DNA from: Numidum massiliense
GTDB taxonomy: Bacteria > Bacillota > Bacilli > Thermoactinomycetales > Novibacillaceae
Reading direction: 5' to 3'
DNA: 64,000 nt
NCBI RefSeq assembly: GCF_001375555.1
Contig: NZ_CTDZ01000009.1
Location: forward strand, 2,535,758-2,599,757
The notes below the pieces were generated by a model. It saw only the letters and a list, made by a program, of their open reading frames with translations. It ran no database searches and was not told where the DNA came from. Position 1 is the first letter of the stretch; each line of letters starts with the position of its first letter. The translations under genes were made by a program, and so were the position numbers. Shown in pieces: positions 54,763 to 63,689 of the stretch.

Positions 54763-54855
54763 AAATTATACCTCCCGTTTGTTTTTTTGTTTTTTTTATA
54801 TAGATATCGACTACAATTTGTGGCTGCCACGCGACGGCTCCACCGTCGGCTCCGC

Positions 54856-56082
54856 TTATGACTGCAATTCTCCTGTCGAATCGCGCACGATAAGCTCACC
54901 CGCGACGAGCACTTTTTCCGTCGGTGCATCTGGCCGACTTAGTCGCCACAGCAACAACTCTACCGCGCGCTCACCCAACCGTTCATTAGCGACCCGCACC
55001 GTCGTTAAGCGCGGTTCAGAAGGAACGTTCGCCTCAATATCGTCAAAACCGGTGACGGCACACGTTTCCGGAACGCGAATGTCCATAGCCGAAAGCACTT
55101 CTAGCAAATGGATCGCCGTCGCATCATTCGCACAGACGAAAGCGGGCGGCATCTCATCTTGCGCGGCATCCGTGCCCAGCGCCAACTGTCGACAAGCGCC
55201 CGCAAGCGATTGGCGCATAGGATCCACCATACTTGTCGCTATGCGCATCAGTTGCTCGTTTTGCCGCAAAGCAATCCCGTGAGCTTCTACACACGTACGA
55301 AAGCCAAGCCAACGGTTAAAAAAACTCTCTGCTCCGTGAATATCTCCGACGAATTGCAGTGACCGGTAGCCTAACCCAATGAGATAGTGTGTCAGTCGAT
55401 ACATACTGTCGAAGTTGTTCGCAAACACTGTATCACACGCCACAAGGGGGTCTTCGTGATCGACTAGCACGAACGGTATATGCGCCTTGCTCGCCTCTAG
55501 CAACAATTCTGTCGGTAAGCTGCCGACACCGATCATCCCGAGCGTCCCTTGCGGGTTTACAATTTGTGCAAAATGGTGCGGTGTCACCTCTGACACGACG
55601 ATGATCCCTAACTGGCGCTCGCGCAGTGCCTCGGATATACCGGTCAAAATCCGCCCCCAGAAGAACGCGCCGTCCTCACTGTCGTGCAAACCGGGAATGA
55701 CGACCGTCACGAATTGTTGCCCTGCCTTCGCAGCCGTCGGATCCTGCTCCCCCCTCGAATCTAGCCCGCTAGTCGCTGCACCCGCAGCTGTTTCTCTGGC
55801 TTCCGTTCCTACACCGTCCGCAACTTTGTCGCCATCCGCTGTGTCAGCACCTTCCGCCGCCACTTTCGTACCTTTCGCTGCTGTTTCCCCGACCTGTACC
55901 GCTCCTCCGCCCTTCGTCAAAAAGACGGGATCGACGCGGTAGCCGAGCCGTACAGCTGCCGCGATCACCCGCGCCCGCGTCGCCTCACTGACTCCTTCCT
56001 TCCCCGCCAGTGCCCGGGACACGGCATATTTGGAAACGCCAACGTCGTCGGCAATATGTTGCATCGTCACCTTTTTGCCCAT
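54856..56082 (-). CDS. LacI-family regulator of mannoside genes
   Basis: A 408-residue LacI repressor. The helix-turn-helix is VTMQHIADDVGVSKYAVSRALAGKEGVSEATR (residues 5-36 in two stretches), followed by the hinge and then an unusual 65-residue Ala/Gly/Thr/Glu/Asp-rich insert (about 58-125) before the sugar-binding domain begins at FVTVVIPGLHDSEDGAFFW. The insert is made of short imperfect repeats (GTEARETAAG, AAKGTKVAAEGAD). It sits between the large glycosidase and GH125 genes and probably controls them through the repeats at 59308-59356. Confidence 0.88.
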   Translation of the reverse strand: MGKKVTMQHIADDVGVSKYAVSRALAGKEGVSEATRARVIAAAVRLGYRVDPVFLTKGGGAVQVGETAAKGTKVAAEGADTADGDKVADGVGTEARETAAGAATSGLDSRGEQDPTAAKAGQQFVTVVIPGLHDSEDGAFFWGRILTGISEALRERQLGIIVVSEVTPHHFAQIVNPQGTLGMIGVGSLPTELLLEASKAHIPFVLVDHEDPLVACDTVFANNFDSMYRLTHYLIGLGYRSLQFVGDIHGAESFFNRWLGFRTCVEAHGIALRQNEQLMRIATSMVDPMRQSLAGACRQLALGTDAAQDEMPPAFVCANDATAIHLLEVLSAMDIRVPETCAVTGFDDIEANVPSEPRLTTVRVANERLGERAVELLLWRLSRPDAPTEKVLVAGELIVRDSTGELQS

Positions 56083-56118
56083 TTTCCACCGCTCACCTTC
56101 CTCCGGTTAGGTCGATCG

Positions 56119-59100
56119 TTACGAGCTAGTCATTGATACGTCGATGGTCACATCGCGGTGTACGGCGCGTAATTGCCCGTCCTTCCGCGTCGCAAACAAC
56201 AACGACCGTTCCGCCTCAAGTGAAAAAGCATACGCCACCCCTGTCGCCTGATCGATAACTTCTAATCGAGCATCACGCGCGTACTCGGAGACGAATACGA
56301 ACAGTGCCCCGTCGCGAAACGACAATTTGCGGCCGAAAATACCTGGTAAATCGCCACTCCGCCACTCCAGTTCGCGTGCGACTCCCGCTTGCGCCAACGC
56401 GTAGCGGTACATCGCAGCGAGCGGTTCCGGACGCGTATTTAATTCGAGTGGCAGCGCACACCAGATAAGCCGTCCTTTCCCTAACGGGACATCCTGAACA
56501 GTGGCGTCGGGCTGATCCAGCAACGCTTCTTTCGTCACCTCAGCGATCCGCCGCTCCCCGAACGACACCGGATACAGCTGGCCGTTCAGTTCGAGCACTT
56601 CTTCGCGCCGCACGTTGCGAAGCGCTGTCTCCCCGAGGACATCCGCGAGCCGCCCCGTATGCCGCCAGTAACTATCAATACTAATCGGTCCTGTGAACAA
56701 CAGCGTCGCGCCGTGTTCCCGTACAACGTGCAACAGCTTTTCCAGCGCCTCATCGGAAAAGTGATGCGCGCTCGGCACGACGATTAGTTTCGGCGGGTGC
56801 TGCGACAAGTCGTCGAGGTGATACTCCCCTAACGCGCGAAACGGCACCTTCAACTCGTAGGCGAGCGTCCGCGTCAGCGCTGTCGTCGCGTCAAAGGCGA
56901 GCGGGCGGTTAGAAAAATCATTCGTGTACGGGAAGATGGCCACGATGTCCTCCAGCTCCCGCGTGACGAATAAGTCGCGAATCGACGACATGAACGCCCC
57001 GAAATCGTAAGAGACGTCAGCTTCCGGCTTTTCCGAACCGTCGGCGCGGCAGGCGCCAATCATCGACTCGTTCGCGTTGTTCATGTAGTAGTTTGTGTTC
57101 CAAATCCACTGTACCGCTCCGGCCCCTCCAGCCGCAAACGCGTAGGCGTACTTGCGCTCCAAAATGCTCCGCAACTCAGCCTCCGATCGCTTCGCCTTCC
57201 CGTCCGGCTGTTCCACATACATAATGCCCGTCTCTTGAACGAGATTCGGTTTCGTCGGATCTTTAGTAAAAATCCCGTCCCACAGCAGCTGATCCATTAA
57301 CCACCACGAATGAACCGTCGTATAATCGACCGCCTCCGCGTAAAAGAACGGCGACGGACGCTGTGCGCCGAGTGCCTCGTCTTGCCCAACTGTCACCAAC
57401 TGCCCAGGGTTCGTCTCGCGAATCGAATCTGCCAGCGACTTCGCCCACTGATTGTGCATCGCCATCGTGAACAGCGTATAGTCCAACCAGACGAGACCGT
57501 TCTTCCCTGTAAGCATATCTTGCACATCAAAATTAATTTCAGTGGGTTCAGGCAAAGACACTTCGGAAAACGACGGGAGCTCTACCTCACTCATCTGCCA
57601 GCGCTCGCGCAACGCTTCCACCGTCCCGTGCCGCTGCTCTAACCAGCGGATGAACGCCGCCTTTTCGTACGGGTCGTGCAGCGAACGCGGGCCTGCGAAC
57701 GTCCGTGCCGGGTCAAACAGCGACGGCTCGTTAATTAAGTCCCACTGCACGTTCGTCGTCTCACGGTGCCTAGAGGCGATTGACGTGATAAACCGTTTTT
57801 GCGCTTCGACACTGCGCGGGTCCAAATACGGGTTCGTCCCTTCCCACATCTCTGGCGTAAACGAGAAAAACGTAAACGTCACTTCTATTCCGTGCCGCTT
57901 CGCCGTCAGGACAAACGCGTCAATCGCACGCAAAATGTCTTCGCGCATGTGGCCGTCAGCTAACATCATATGGCGCCACGCTGTCCAAATGCCCGTGCGG
58001 ACGAGATTGATGCCGGCGCGTTTCATTTGCGCAAAATCGCGATCCCACACGTGCGGATTCGGCAAAAACAAAAAGTAGCGCGCCACGTCAGACGTCATGT
58101 ACGTCATCCCGACGACCGGAAACGGCTTGCCGTCTTTCCAAAAGTAATCCCGGTCACAGCGAAGTGGTTCGCCGGCAGACAACAGCTCGCGGTCCATCCC
58201 CCAAAAACCTTGCCGCAACAGCCGTACATCTCCCGCGTCAGACGTCGCTTTCGCCGTCACGCGGTAGAAGCCGGGGGCTATGTCGACCGGCAGCGTCACT
58301 CGTTCCATTTGCAGCACCCGCGAGGCCGCAACTGTGAGCGTTTTTGTAAAAACAGTTTCCCTGTCATTATCGCGCTGCACGTCCAATTCAACCGTCCACT
58401 GTGCCGAATCGTCGAGCGCCCCTAGCGCTTGCTGTTGCCAAAGGAGCGTCGGCCGCTCCCCGACTTCGTATGTCGCGTACGTCGTCTTTAACCACATCTC
58501 CGTCACGCCGCGCCCAGCAAAGGCAGCCCACTTTAACAGTTCCTCCACGCCGCCTCCGTCCCAAAAAGGCGCCCGCACGACTTGATTGAGGAACACCCAA
58601 CGGCCGCCGGCAAACGCGCCCTTCGTATATTCCAATAGTACGGCGGGGGAAGCGACGAAGCGCCCGTCGCGCGACATCCCTTTCACCAGCGGGTAAATGC
58701 GGGCATCCATCGGACCGCTCGACCCCATCTCCTCCTCCGTGTGACTCGCCTTCGACACGTGTAAGACGAAATTGGACGTCGGTTCAACTGAGAGCAACGG
58801 CATCGCTTCCGCAAACAACGGGATATCGTCTGCCCATTCGAAGTGGTCAATCGGTTCCGGATCGACGGGCAGCACTTCGTGAATGTTCAGTTGGCGGTGG
58901 TACGTGACGTGTTCCCGCCCTTGTCGCCACACCCCGTTCTCCCAGTGACACGGTATGCGAAACGGCATACCGCCTACGTGTACCAACCCTTTTCCTTGCC
59001 GAACATGCGTTAATATAGCCGGCCACGCATCGGCGGGAAAATACGGTCCGTGCAAGAAAATCGCGCACGTCACATCCCCTTGCGTTAACGCATCTGCCAA

Positions 59101-59214
59101 CTGCCGCGCACCGACAACTGTCACCTGCTCGCCTACTCGCTGGTCGAACGTCTCCGGGGGACGCTCCCCGTCATACGGAAAAGCCGGATCGTAAAACAGA
59201 ACGACTCGATTCAC
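56119..59214 (-). CDS. Large glycosidase, clan GH-A-like, family unassigned
   Basis: A 1031-residue protein of the GH42/GH5-like clan A layout. The barrel starts near residue 370 (FPVVGMTYMTSDVARYF) and has VQWDLINEPSLFDP with the acid/base Glu, and LVQETGIMYVEQP with the likely nucleophile Glu. Beyond come a glutamine-amidotransferase-like domain (PPKLIVVPSAHHFSDEALEKLL) and a beta domain, as in GH42. The first 350 residues form a separate domain resembling a ThuA/trimerisation-like fold. No signal peptide. GH context suggests a beta-mannosidase or beta-galactosidase on glycan cores. The GTG at 59214 has AGGGAGG before it. First gene of the operon. Confidence 0.75.
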   Translation of the reverse strand: MNRVVLFYDPAFPYDGERPPETFDQRVGEQVTVVGARQLADALTQGDVTCAIFLHGPYFPADAWPAILTHVRQGKGLVHVGGMPFRIPCHWENGVWRQGREHVTYHRQLNIHEVLPVDPEPIDHFEWADDIPLFAEAMPLLSVEPTSNFVLHVSKASHTEEEMGSSGPMDARIYPLVKGMSRDGRFVASPAVLLEYTKGAFAGGRWVFLNQVVRAPFWDGGGVEELLKWAAFAGRGVTEMWLKTTYATYEVGERPTLLWQQQALGALDDSAQWTVELDVQRDNDRETVFTKTLTVAASRVLQMERVTLPVDIAPGFYRVTAKATSDAGDVRLLRQGFWGMDRELLSAGEPLRCDRDYFWKDGKPFPVVGMTYMTSDVARYFLFLPNPHVWDRDFAQMKRAGINLVRTGIWTAWRHMMLADGHMREDILRAIDAFVLTAKRHGIEVTFTFFSFTPEMWEGTNPYLDPRSVEAQKRFITSIASRHRETTNVQWDLINEPSLFDPARTFAGPRSLHDPYEKAAFIRWLEQRHGTVEALRERWQMSEVELPSFSEVSLPEPTEINFDVQDMLTGKNGLVWLDYTLFTMAMHNQWAKSLADSIRETNPGQLVTVGQDEALGAQRPSPFFYAEAVDYTTVHSWWLMDQLLWDGIFTKDPTKPNLVQETGIMYVEQPDGKAKRSEAELRSILERKYAYAFAAGGAGAVQWIWNTNYYMNNANESMIGACRADGSEKPEADVSYDFGAFMSSIRDLFVTRELEDIVAIFPYTNDFSNRPLAFDATTALTRTLAYELKVPFRALGEYHLDDLSQHPPKLIVVPSAHHFSDEALEKLLHVVREHGATLLFTGPISIDSYWRHTGRLADVLGETALRNVRREEVLELNGQLYPVSFGERRIAEVTKEALLDQPDATVQDVPLGKGRLIWCALPLELNTRPEPLAAMYRYALAQAGVARELEWRSGDLPGIFGRKLSFRDGALFVFVSEYARDARLEVIDQATGVAYAFSLEAERSLLFATRKDGQLRAVHRDVTIDVSMTSS

Positions 59215-59307
59215 GCCATACGCCTCCCTAAAAATGGATACGAGCACCTTTTTTTCCTGGATGATACGAATGCAACATAACATCCACACATAAATGACAA
59301 CTCTTTT

Positions 59308-59356
59308 GTTAGGTTAAATAACGTTTTGTTATTATATAATTAACCATCAACCTAAC
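59308..59356. promoter_or_regulatory. Operator candidate of the mannoside operon
   Basis: Two nested inverted repeats: GTTAGGTT (59308-59315) with AACCTAAC (59349-59356), and AATAAC (59317-59322) with GTTATT (59328-59333). It lies about 95 bases upstream of the glycosidase start, a likely LacI-family site. A related AATAAC-N3-GTTATT stands at 53271-53285 in front of dgkB. Confidence 0.55.
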
Positions 59357-59440
59357 TATACGTACATGACTGCAACATTGTCAATACAGTTCGCCACACG
59401 TTCAAAAAGAAATCAAAATGAGTAGCCGTTTTTTTTCCAC

Positions 59441-59488
59441 AAAAAAAGACGAGCTAACACCACGCCGTTAAGTCGCGGTCTGCTCGTC
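59441..59488 (-). terminator. Rho-independent terminator of manA
   Basis: On the minus strand GACGAGC pairs with GCTCGTC around a 27-base loop, followed by seven T. It lies 28 bases after the manA stop. Confidence 0.8.
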
Positions 59489-59515
59489 CTCTACACGTCA
59501 ATCGTCTGATCAGTT

Positions 59516-60496
59516 TTACTCGCGAGAAACGATTGCCTCCAACTGCCCACTCACTGTAAACGCCCCGAAGCCGTGCGGCAAAATCAAATGGTCGCCGCGC
59601 TGTAGTGGATACATTCCCGAGTCACACGTCAACTGCCCCTTACCGTCGATGACGCTCACTAACATATACGGTTCATCTTGCGTTAACGGCAACTCGCCAG
59701 TGACTGTCCACTTTTGCACCGTAAAAAAGCGGTTTTCCACAAACGTCGTCACCGTCCCCCCCGAAAAGGGCATCTCCGAACGCGCGTCCGTGCCATCGAC
59801 GTGCGGCACCGTCGTCACGTCGATCGCTTTTTGCAAATGCAATTCCCGTTTGTTGCCTTCTTTGTCGACGCGGTCGTAATCGTACACGCGGTACGTCGTA
59901 TCCGAGCTTTGCTGTGTCTCGAGAATGAGTGTACCGGCGCAGAGCGCGTGAATCGTCCCACTCGGCACGTACAAAAAGTCACCGGGCGCAATTTTCACCT
60001 TACAAAGCAGCTCTTCCCACTCGCCGCGGGCGATCATTTCCGCTAACTGCTCGCGCGTTTGTGCCGTATGTCCGTACACGACGTGGGCATCTGGGGCGCA
60101 GTCGATGACGTACCAACATTCCGTTTTCCCTAGCTCGCCGTTCTCGTGTGCGTGTGCATATGTGTCGTCGGGGTGCACTTGCACCGACAAATCGGCATTC
60201 GCATCGATAATTTTTGTGAGCAACGGGAACGGGCGATCGACGGCACCACTTGCACGGCAATCCGCACCTTGCTTTCGTCCGAACAGCTCGCCGTGCTGCT
60301 CCCACAACGTTCCGAGCGCCATCCCTTTATACGTTCCGGCGGCTACTGTACTCTGGCCGTGTGGATGCGCTGAAATAGCCCAACACTCACCCGTCTGTAG
60401 AGAAGGGATCTCATAGTCGAAACGGTCAGCTAGCGCCGTACCGCCCCAAATACGTTCCTTAAACACTGGCGTTAAAAAAATCGGTTCTACTCCCAA
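59516..60496 (-). CDS. manA: Mannose-6-phosphate isomerase, class I
   Basis: A 326-residue cupin-type isomerase turning mannose 6-phosphate into fructose 6-phosphate, linking mannoside breakdown to glycolysis. The zinc ligands are in DLSVQVHPDDTYAH and ELGKTECWYVID, and a further His in PSGTIHALCAG. It starts LTPVFKERIWGGTALADRF, as in Bacillus ManA/Pmi. The TTG at 60496 follows AAGGAG. It is read together with or after the ROK kinase, 125 bases apart. Confidence 0.93.
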   Translation of the reverse strand: MGVEPIFLTPVFKERIWGGTALADRFDYEIPSLQTGECWAISAHPHGQSTVAAGTYKGMALGTLWEQHGELFGRKQGADCRASGAVDRPFPLLTKIIDANADLSVQVHPDDTYAHAHENGELGKTECWYVIDCAPDAHVVYGHTAQTREQLAEMIARGEWEELLCKVKIAPGDFLYVPSGTIHALCAGTLILETQQSSDTTYRVYDYDRVDKEGNKRELHLQKAIDVTTVPHVDGTDARSEMPFSGGTVTTFVENRFFTVQKWTVTGELPLTQDEPYMLVSVIDGKGQLTCDSGMYPLQRGDHLILPHGFGAFTVSGQLEAIVSRE

Positions 60497-60621
60497 CAGT
60501 TACACTCCTTACCATATCGAGTGGGCGGCGCTATGCCCGGCATACGGACCACTGCCGCCAACTCGATCATCTCCCACTAATCGTGCAAACGAATACTGAT
60601 TCGAAGTTTCGCTCCTACCAC

Positions 60622-61590
60622 CTATTTTTTGCCTAAAAACAACGCAGCTGCACCGATAAAGCCGACATCGTTGCCCAGGCTGGCCGGCACGATCTCGTAC
60701 GTGCCGCGGTACGGCGCCATGACGGTTTGCGCCGTTTTTTCGCGCAAGGCGTTGAACAAAAAGTCGCCGACGTTGCTGACGCCTCCTCCGACGACGATCC
60801 GCTCAGGGTTGTACGAGTGAATAATGTTTGTAAATCCGATCGCTAAGTAATGAATCGCCTTTTCAAAAATTTCCGTAGCCACTGCGTCGCCCTGTTCTGC
60901 TGCGATAAACACGTGCTTCGCGCTGACCGGAACTTCTTCCTCAGCAGCGAGCGTCGCTATGAGCGACTCTTTTTCTTGAATCGCCGCTGCCGCATACTTG
61001 CCGATCGCCGTACCGGAAGCACACGCCTCCCAACAGCCAACAGCACCGCAACCGCACTGCGGACCGTTCGGGTCGACAATCGTATGCCCAAGCTCCCCGC
61101 CGTATGAGTCGCTACCTTCGAACAACTTCCCGTTTAGTATGAGACCGGCACCAATCCCCGTGCTGACGGTGACGTACACCATGTTTGTCGTCCCGCGTCC
61201 GGCGCCGAAGACGTACTCTCCCCACGCCGCGGCATTCGCGTCGTTCGCCACTAACACTTTTGTGCCCAGACGCGCTTCCATTTTATCTTTTAAGGGGATA
61301 TTCTCCCATCCAGGTAAGTTAGGTCCGTATAAAATAACCCCTGTTTTACTGTTGAGCGGCCCGGGTGAACCTACCCCGACACCGATAATTTCCCGATCGA
61401 GTTGCACCTCGCGTACTGTTTGGGCCATCCGTTCAATGACGACGTCCGGCCCCTCATGCACAGGCGTTTCCATGCGCGTCTTTGCGACAACTTGCCCTTC
61501 CGTCGTCAGCAAAGCGGTCGCAATTTTTGTCCCTCCCAAGTCAACACCGACGATGTAACCGGGCTGTTCACGCGAGCTAACTTCTCCCAT
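60622..61590 (-). CDS. ROK-family sugar kinase (glucokinase-like)
   Basis: A 322-residue ROK kinase. The ATP site is YIVGVDLGGTKIATALL, the catalytic Asp is in VANDANAAAWGEYVFGAG, and the zinc cysteines are in NGPQCGCGAVGCWEACASG. It phosphorylates glucose, or mannose in this setting. Length and motifs are those of Bacillus GlcK. The ATG follows GAAGGGGAG. It precedes manA in the same direction. Confidence 0.92.
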   Translation of the reverse strand: MGEVSSREQPGYIVGVDLGGTKIATALLTTEGQVVAKTRMETPVHEGPDVVIERMAQTVREVQLDREIIGVGVGSPGPLNSKTGVILYGPNLPGWENIPLKDKMEARLGTKVLVANDANAAAWGEYVFGAGRGTTNMVYVTVSTGIGAGLILNGKLFEGSDSYGGELGHTIVDPNGPQCGCGAVGCWEACASGTAIGKYAAAAIQEKESLIATLAAEEEVPVSAKHVFIAAEQGDAVATEIFEKAIHYLAIGFTNIIHSYNPERIVVGGGVSNVGDFLFNALREKTAQTVMAPYRGTYEIVPASLGNDVGFIGAAALFLGKK

Positions 61591-61911
61591 GACAACTTCT
61601 CCCCTTCAAAAAAATAATCGTGATCATCCCCACTATTCTATCATGTATACAAGCTAGTATTAGTCAATAATTGTCGAACATTTATTTCTGAACGCCTTTT
61701 TCGTGACAATGTACACCTCCTTTCTACTGTTCACGAGCAAAATTGGCTTCGCCCTCGAGGATCATCTGGCGACTCGTCCTACGTATCTGCACACGTAGCG
61801 CCGCAGTCATCGCGCAGCTCCCCGTTCATCGTGCTGTTCATCGTGTACATGTAATCGTTTTCTATGTATCATATACTTGTAAACTATATTCTACCGTTGA
61901 AAGGAGTACGT
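61591..61911. other. Divergent region between ROK kinase and dehydrogenase
   Basis: About 320 bases. On the minus strand a 22-residue frame (TTG at 61709, AGGAGG six bases before it; MSRKRRSEINVRQLL and so on, stop at 61641) has a very good ribosome site but no known relatives by eye. A 12-base tandem repeat (GTTCATCGTGCT and GTTCATCGTGTA) lies at 61824-61847. Promoters for both directions must be here. Confidence 0.3.
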
Positions 61912-62988
61912 ATGAACAACTACCATCTTGCACTCATTCCCGGCGACGGGATCGGCGTCGAAGTCATTCGCGAAGGGCAAAAAGCGCTAAACACACTTGC
62001 CGAGGTACACGGCGGCTTTTCCGTGGAATACCGGGATTTTCCTTGGAGCTGCGAATATTACTTAAAGCACGGGGCGATGATGCCGGAAGACGGACTGGAG
62101 CAACTAAAGCCGTTCGACGCCATTTATTTGGGCGCAGTCGGGTTCCCTGGCGTGGCAGACCATGTGTCTCTGTGGGGATTGCTACTGCCGATTAGGCGCG
62201 CCTTTCAGCAATACATTAATTTGCGCCCAGTGAAATTGTTGCGCGGCCTCACGAGCGTACTGCGTGACCGGGACGCACGAGATATCGACTTTCTTGTCGT
62301 ACGCGAAAATAACGAAGGGGAGTACTCGAATATCGGGGGGCGCATTTACGAAGGGACACCGCAAGAAACAGTCGTCCAAAATGCCGTCTTCACGCGTTTT
62401 GGCGTCGAGCGCGTCCTAAGCTACGCCTATGAACTCGCGCGCAAAAGTCCCGGGAAACGCCTCACGGCTGCGACAAAGTCCAACGGCATTACGTATACAA
62501 TGCCGTTTTGGGACGAAGTCGTCCAATCGTACGCAGAACAGTACCCGGACGTCACGACATCCGTGACGCACATCGACGCCTTGGCCGCGTTTTTCGTAAG
62601 TTCTCCACAACAGTTCGACGTCGTCGTCGCCTCTAACTTGTTCGGGGACATTTTAACCGACTTAGGCGCGGCAATTGCCGGAGGTCTCGGCGTCGCGCCG
62701 TCAGCCAACCTCAACCCGGAAAAACAGTTCCCGTCCATGTTTGAACCGGTGCACGGATCGGCACCAGACATCGCCGGCCGCGGCATCGCCAACCCGATTG
62801 CAGCCCTGTGGACCGCGAGTATGATGCTCGACCACTTAGGAGAAACGGAGTCGGCCGCGTTACTGTTAGCGAGTATCGAAGACGTTATCGAGGCGAAACG
62901 AGTGCTCACTCCCGACCTCGGCGGCACCGCGACGACGAGCGACTTCGGCGACGCCGTCTGCGAACAGATTAAACAGCGTGCGCGCTAG
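61912..62988 (+). CDS. Tartrate/D-malate dehydrogenase (isopropylmalate dehydrogenase family)
   Basis: A 358-residue NAD-dependent beta-decarboxylating dehydrogenase. LALIPGDGIGVEVIREGQKAL opens it; the substrate-specificity helix reads WGLLLPIRRAFQQYINLRPVK, which fits tartrate or D-malate dehydrogenases (TtuC, DmlA, Bacillus YcsA) better than LeuB. Metal Asp are in NLFGDILTDLGAAI and the NAD loop is FEPVHGSAPDIAGRGIANP. The ATG at 61912 follows AAAGGAG. It stands alone, facing away from the ROK gene. Confidence 0.9.
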   Translation: MNNYHLALIPGDGIGVEVIREGQKALNTLAEVHGGFSVEYRDFPWSCEYYLKHGAMMPEDGLEQLKPFDAIYLGAVGFPGVADHVSLWGLLLPIRRAFQQYINLRPVKLLRGLTSVLRDRDARDIDFLVVRENNEGEYSNIGGRIYEGTPQETVVQNAVFTRFGVERVLSYAYELARKSPGKRLTAATKSNGITYTMPFWDEVVQSYAEQYPDVTTSVTHIDALAAFFVSSPQQFDVVVASNLFGDILTDLGAAIAGGLGVAPSANLNPEKQFPSMFEPVHGSAPDIAGRGIANPIAALWTASMMLDHLGETESAALLLASIEDVIEAKRVLTPDLGGTATTSDFGDAVCEQIKQRAR

Positions 62989-63163
62989 CTCAAGAGGAGC
63001 ATAATACCCATCACAGCAGCTTTTACAGCGAAAACGACGGCATTAGCTGCGAAGACCGGTTGACAAAGGACAGTTAAGTAGTACAAAAAAATAGCACAAA
63101 AAGTGGGAAATTGGCACAATACACGCGTTGTTAACAGTACAAACGCGTTGCGCAAACGTACAA

Positions 63164-63193
63164 AAGGCAACAGAGTCCACCTCTTGTTGCCTT
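63164..63193 (-). terminator. Rho-independent terminator
   Basis: On the minus strand AAGGCAACA pairs with TGTTGCCTT over nine bases, then TTGT. It lies about 20 bases after the stop of the small membrane protein gene. Confidence 0.8.
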
Positions 63194-63213
63194 CGTCTGT
63201 CCTTGGAACAATT

Positions 63214-63507
63214 CTACGTCGAACGGAGATCGATCAAAATGCGAAACGCGAGAAACGAAAAGATGAGACTAAACACACCGTTCCAAATATTCTCAAAGTA
63301 AAACTGTAACCCGGAATTGGCCAAAAAACAAAGGGCGATGAACAAGTACATTCCTTTCGAGAACGGTTTCCCCTTGAGCGCCCAGAAAAATAGCAGAAAG
63401 AAGAGGGCAATCAAAAAATCGTAAATTGCCCCTGCGGGATCCGAATTTAAACGGACGATCCCTAGCGTGACGAATAAAATGACAACAAAACCGTAAAGGT
63501 TGAACAT
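63214..63507 (-). CDS. Small membrane protein, unknown family
   Basis: A 97-residue protein with about four hydrophobic helices (LYGFVVILFVTLGIVRL, FLIALFFLLFFWALKG, MYLFIALCFLANSGL, FSLIFSFLAFRILIDL). I do not recognise it. The ribosome site GAGAGGTG and a terminator downstream support it as a real gene, alone on its unit. Confidence 0.65.
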   Translation of the reverse strand: MFNLYGFVVILFVTLGIVRLNSDPAGAIYDFLIALFFLLFFWALKGKPFSKGMYLFIALCFLANSGLQFYFENIWNGVFSLIFSFLAFRILIDLRST

Positions 63508-63689
63508 TTAAACACCTCTCACCTAACCACCTGCCACAAGTATACCTTCGCGCAGCAGTTGCACACAACCTCGCTTCATCTGTGCGAGTAACTACCGCCA
63601 CTCGCGACTTTGATCGCGGGCTATACGTAACCCTGCACGTATTAACCGCGAAGCTACCGACAGCAGAAACTGAGCATTAGCGTACCCGA

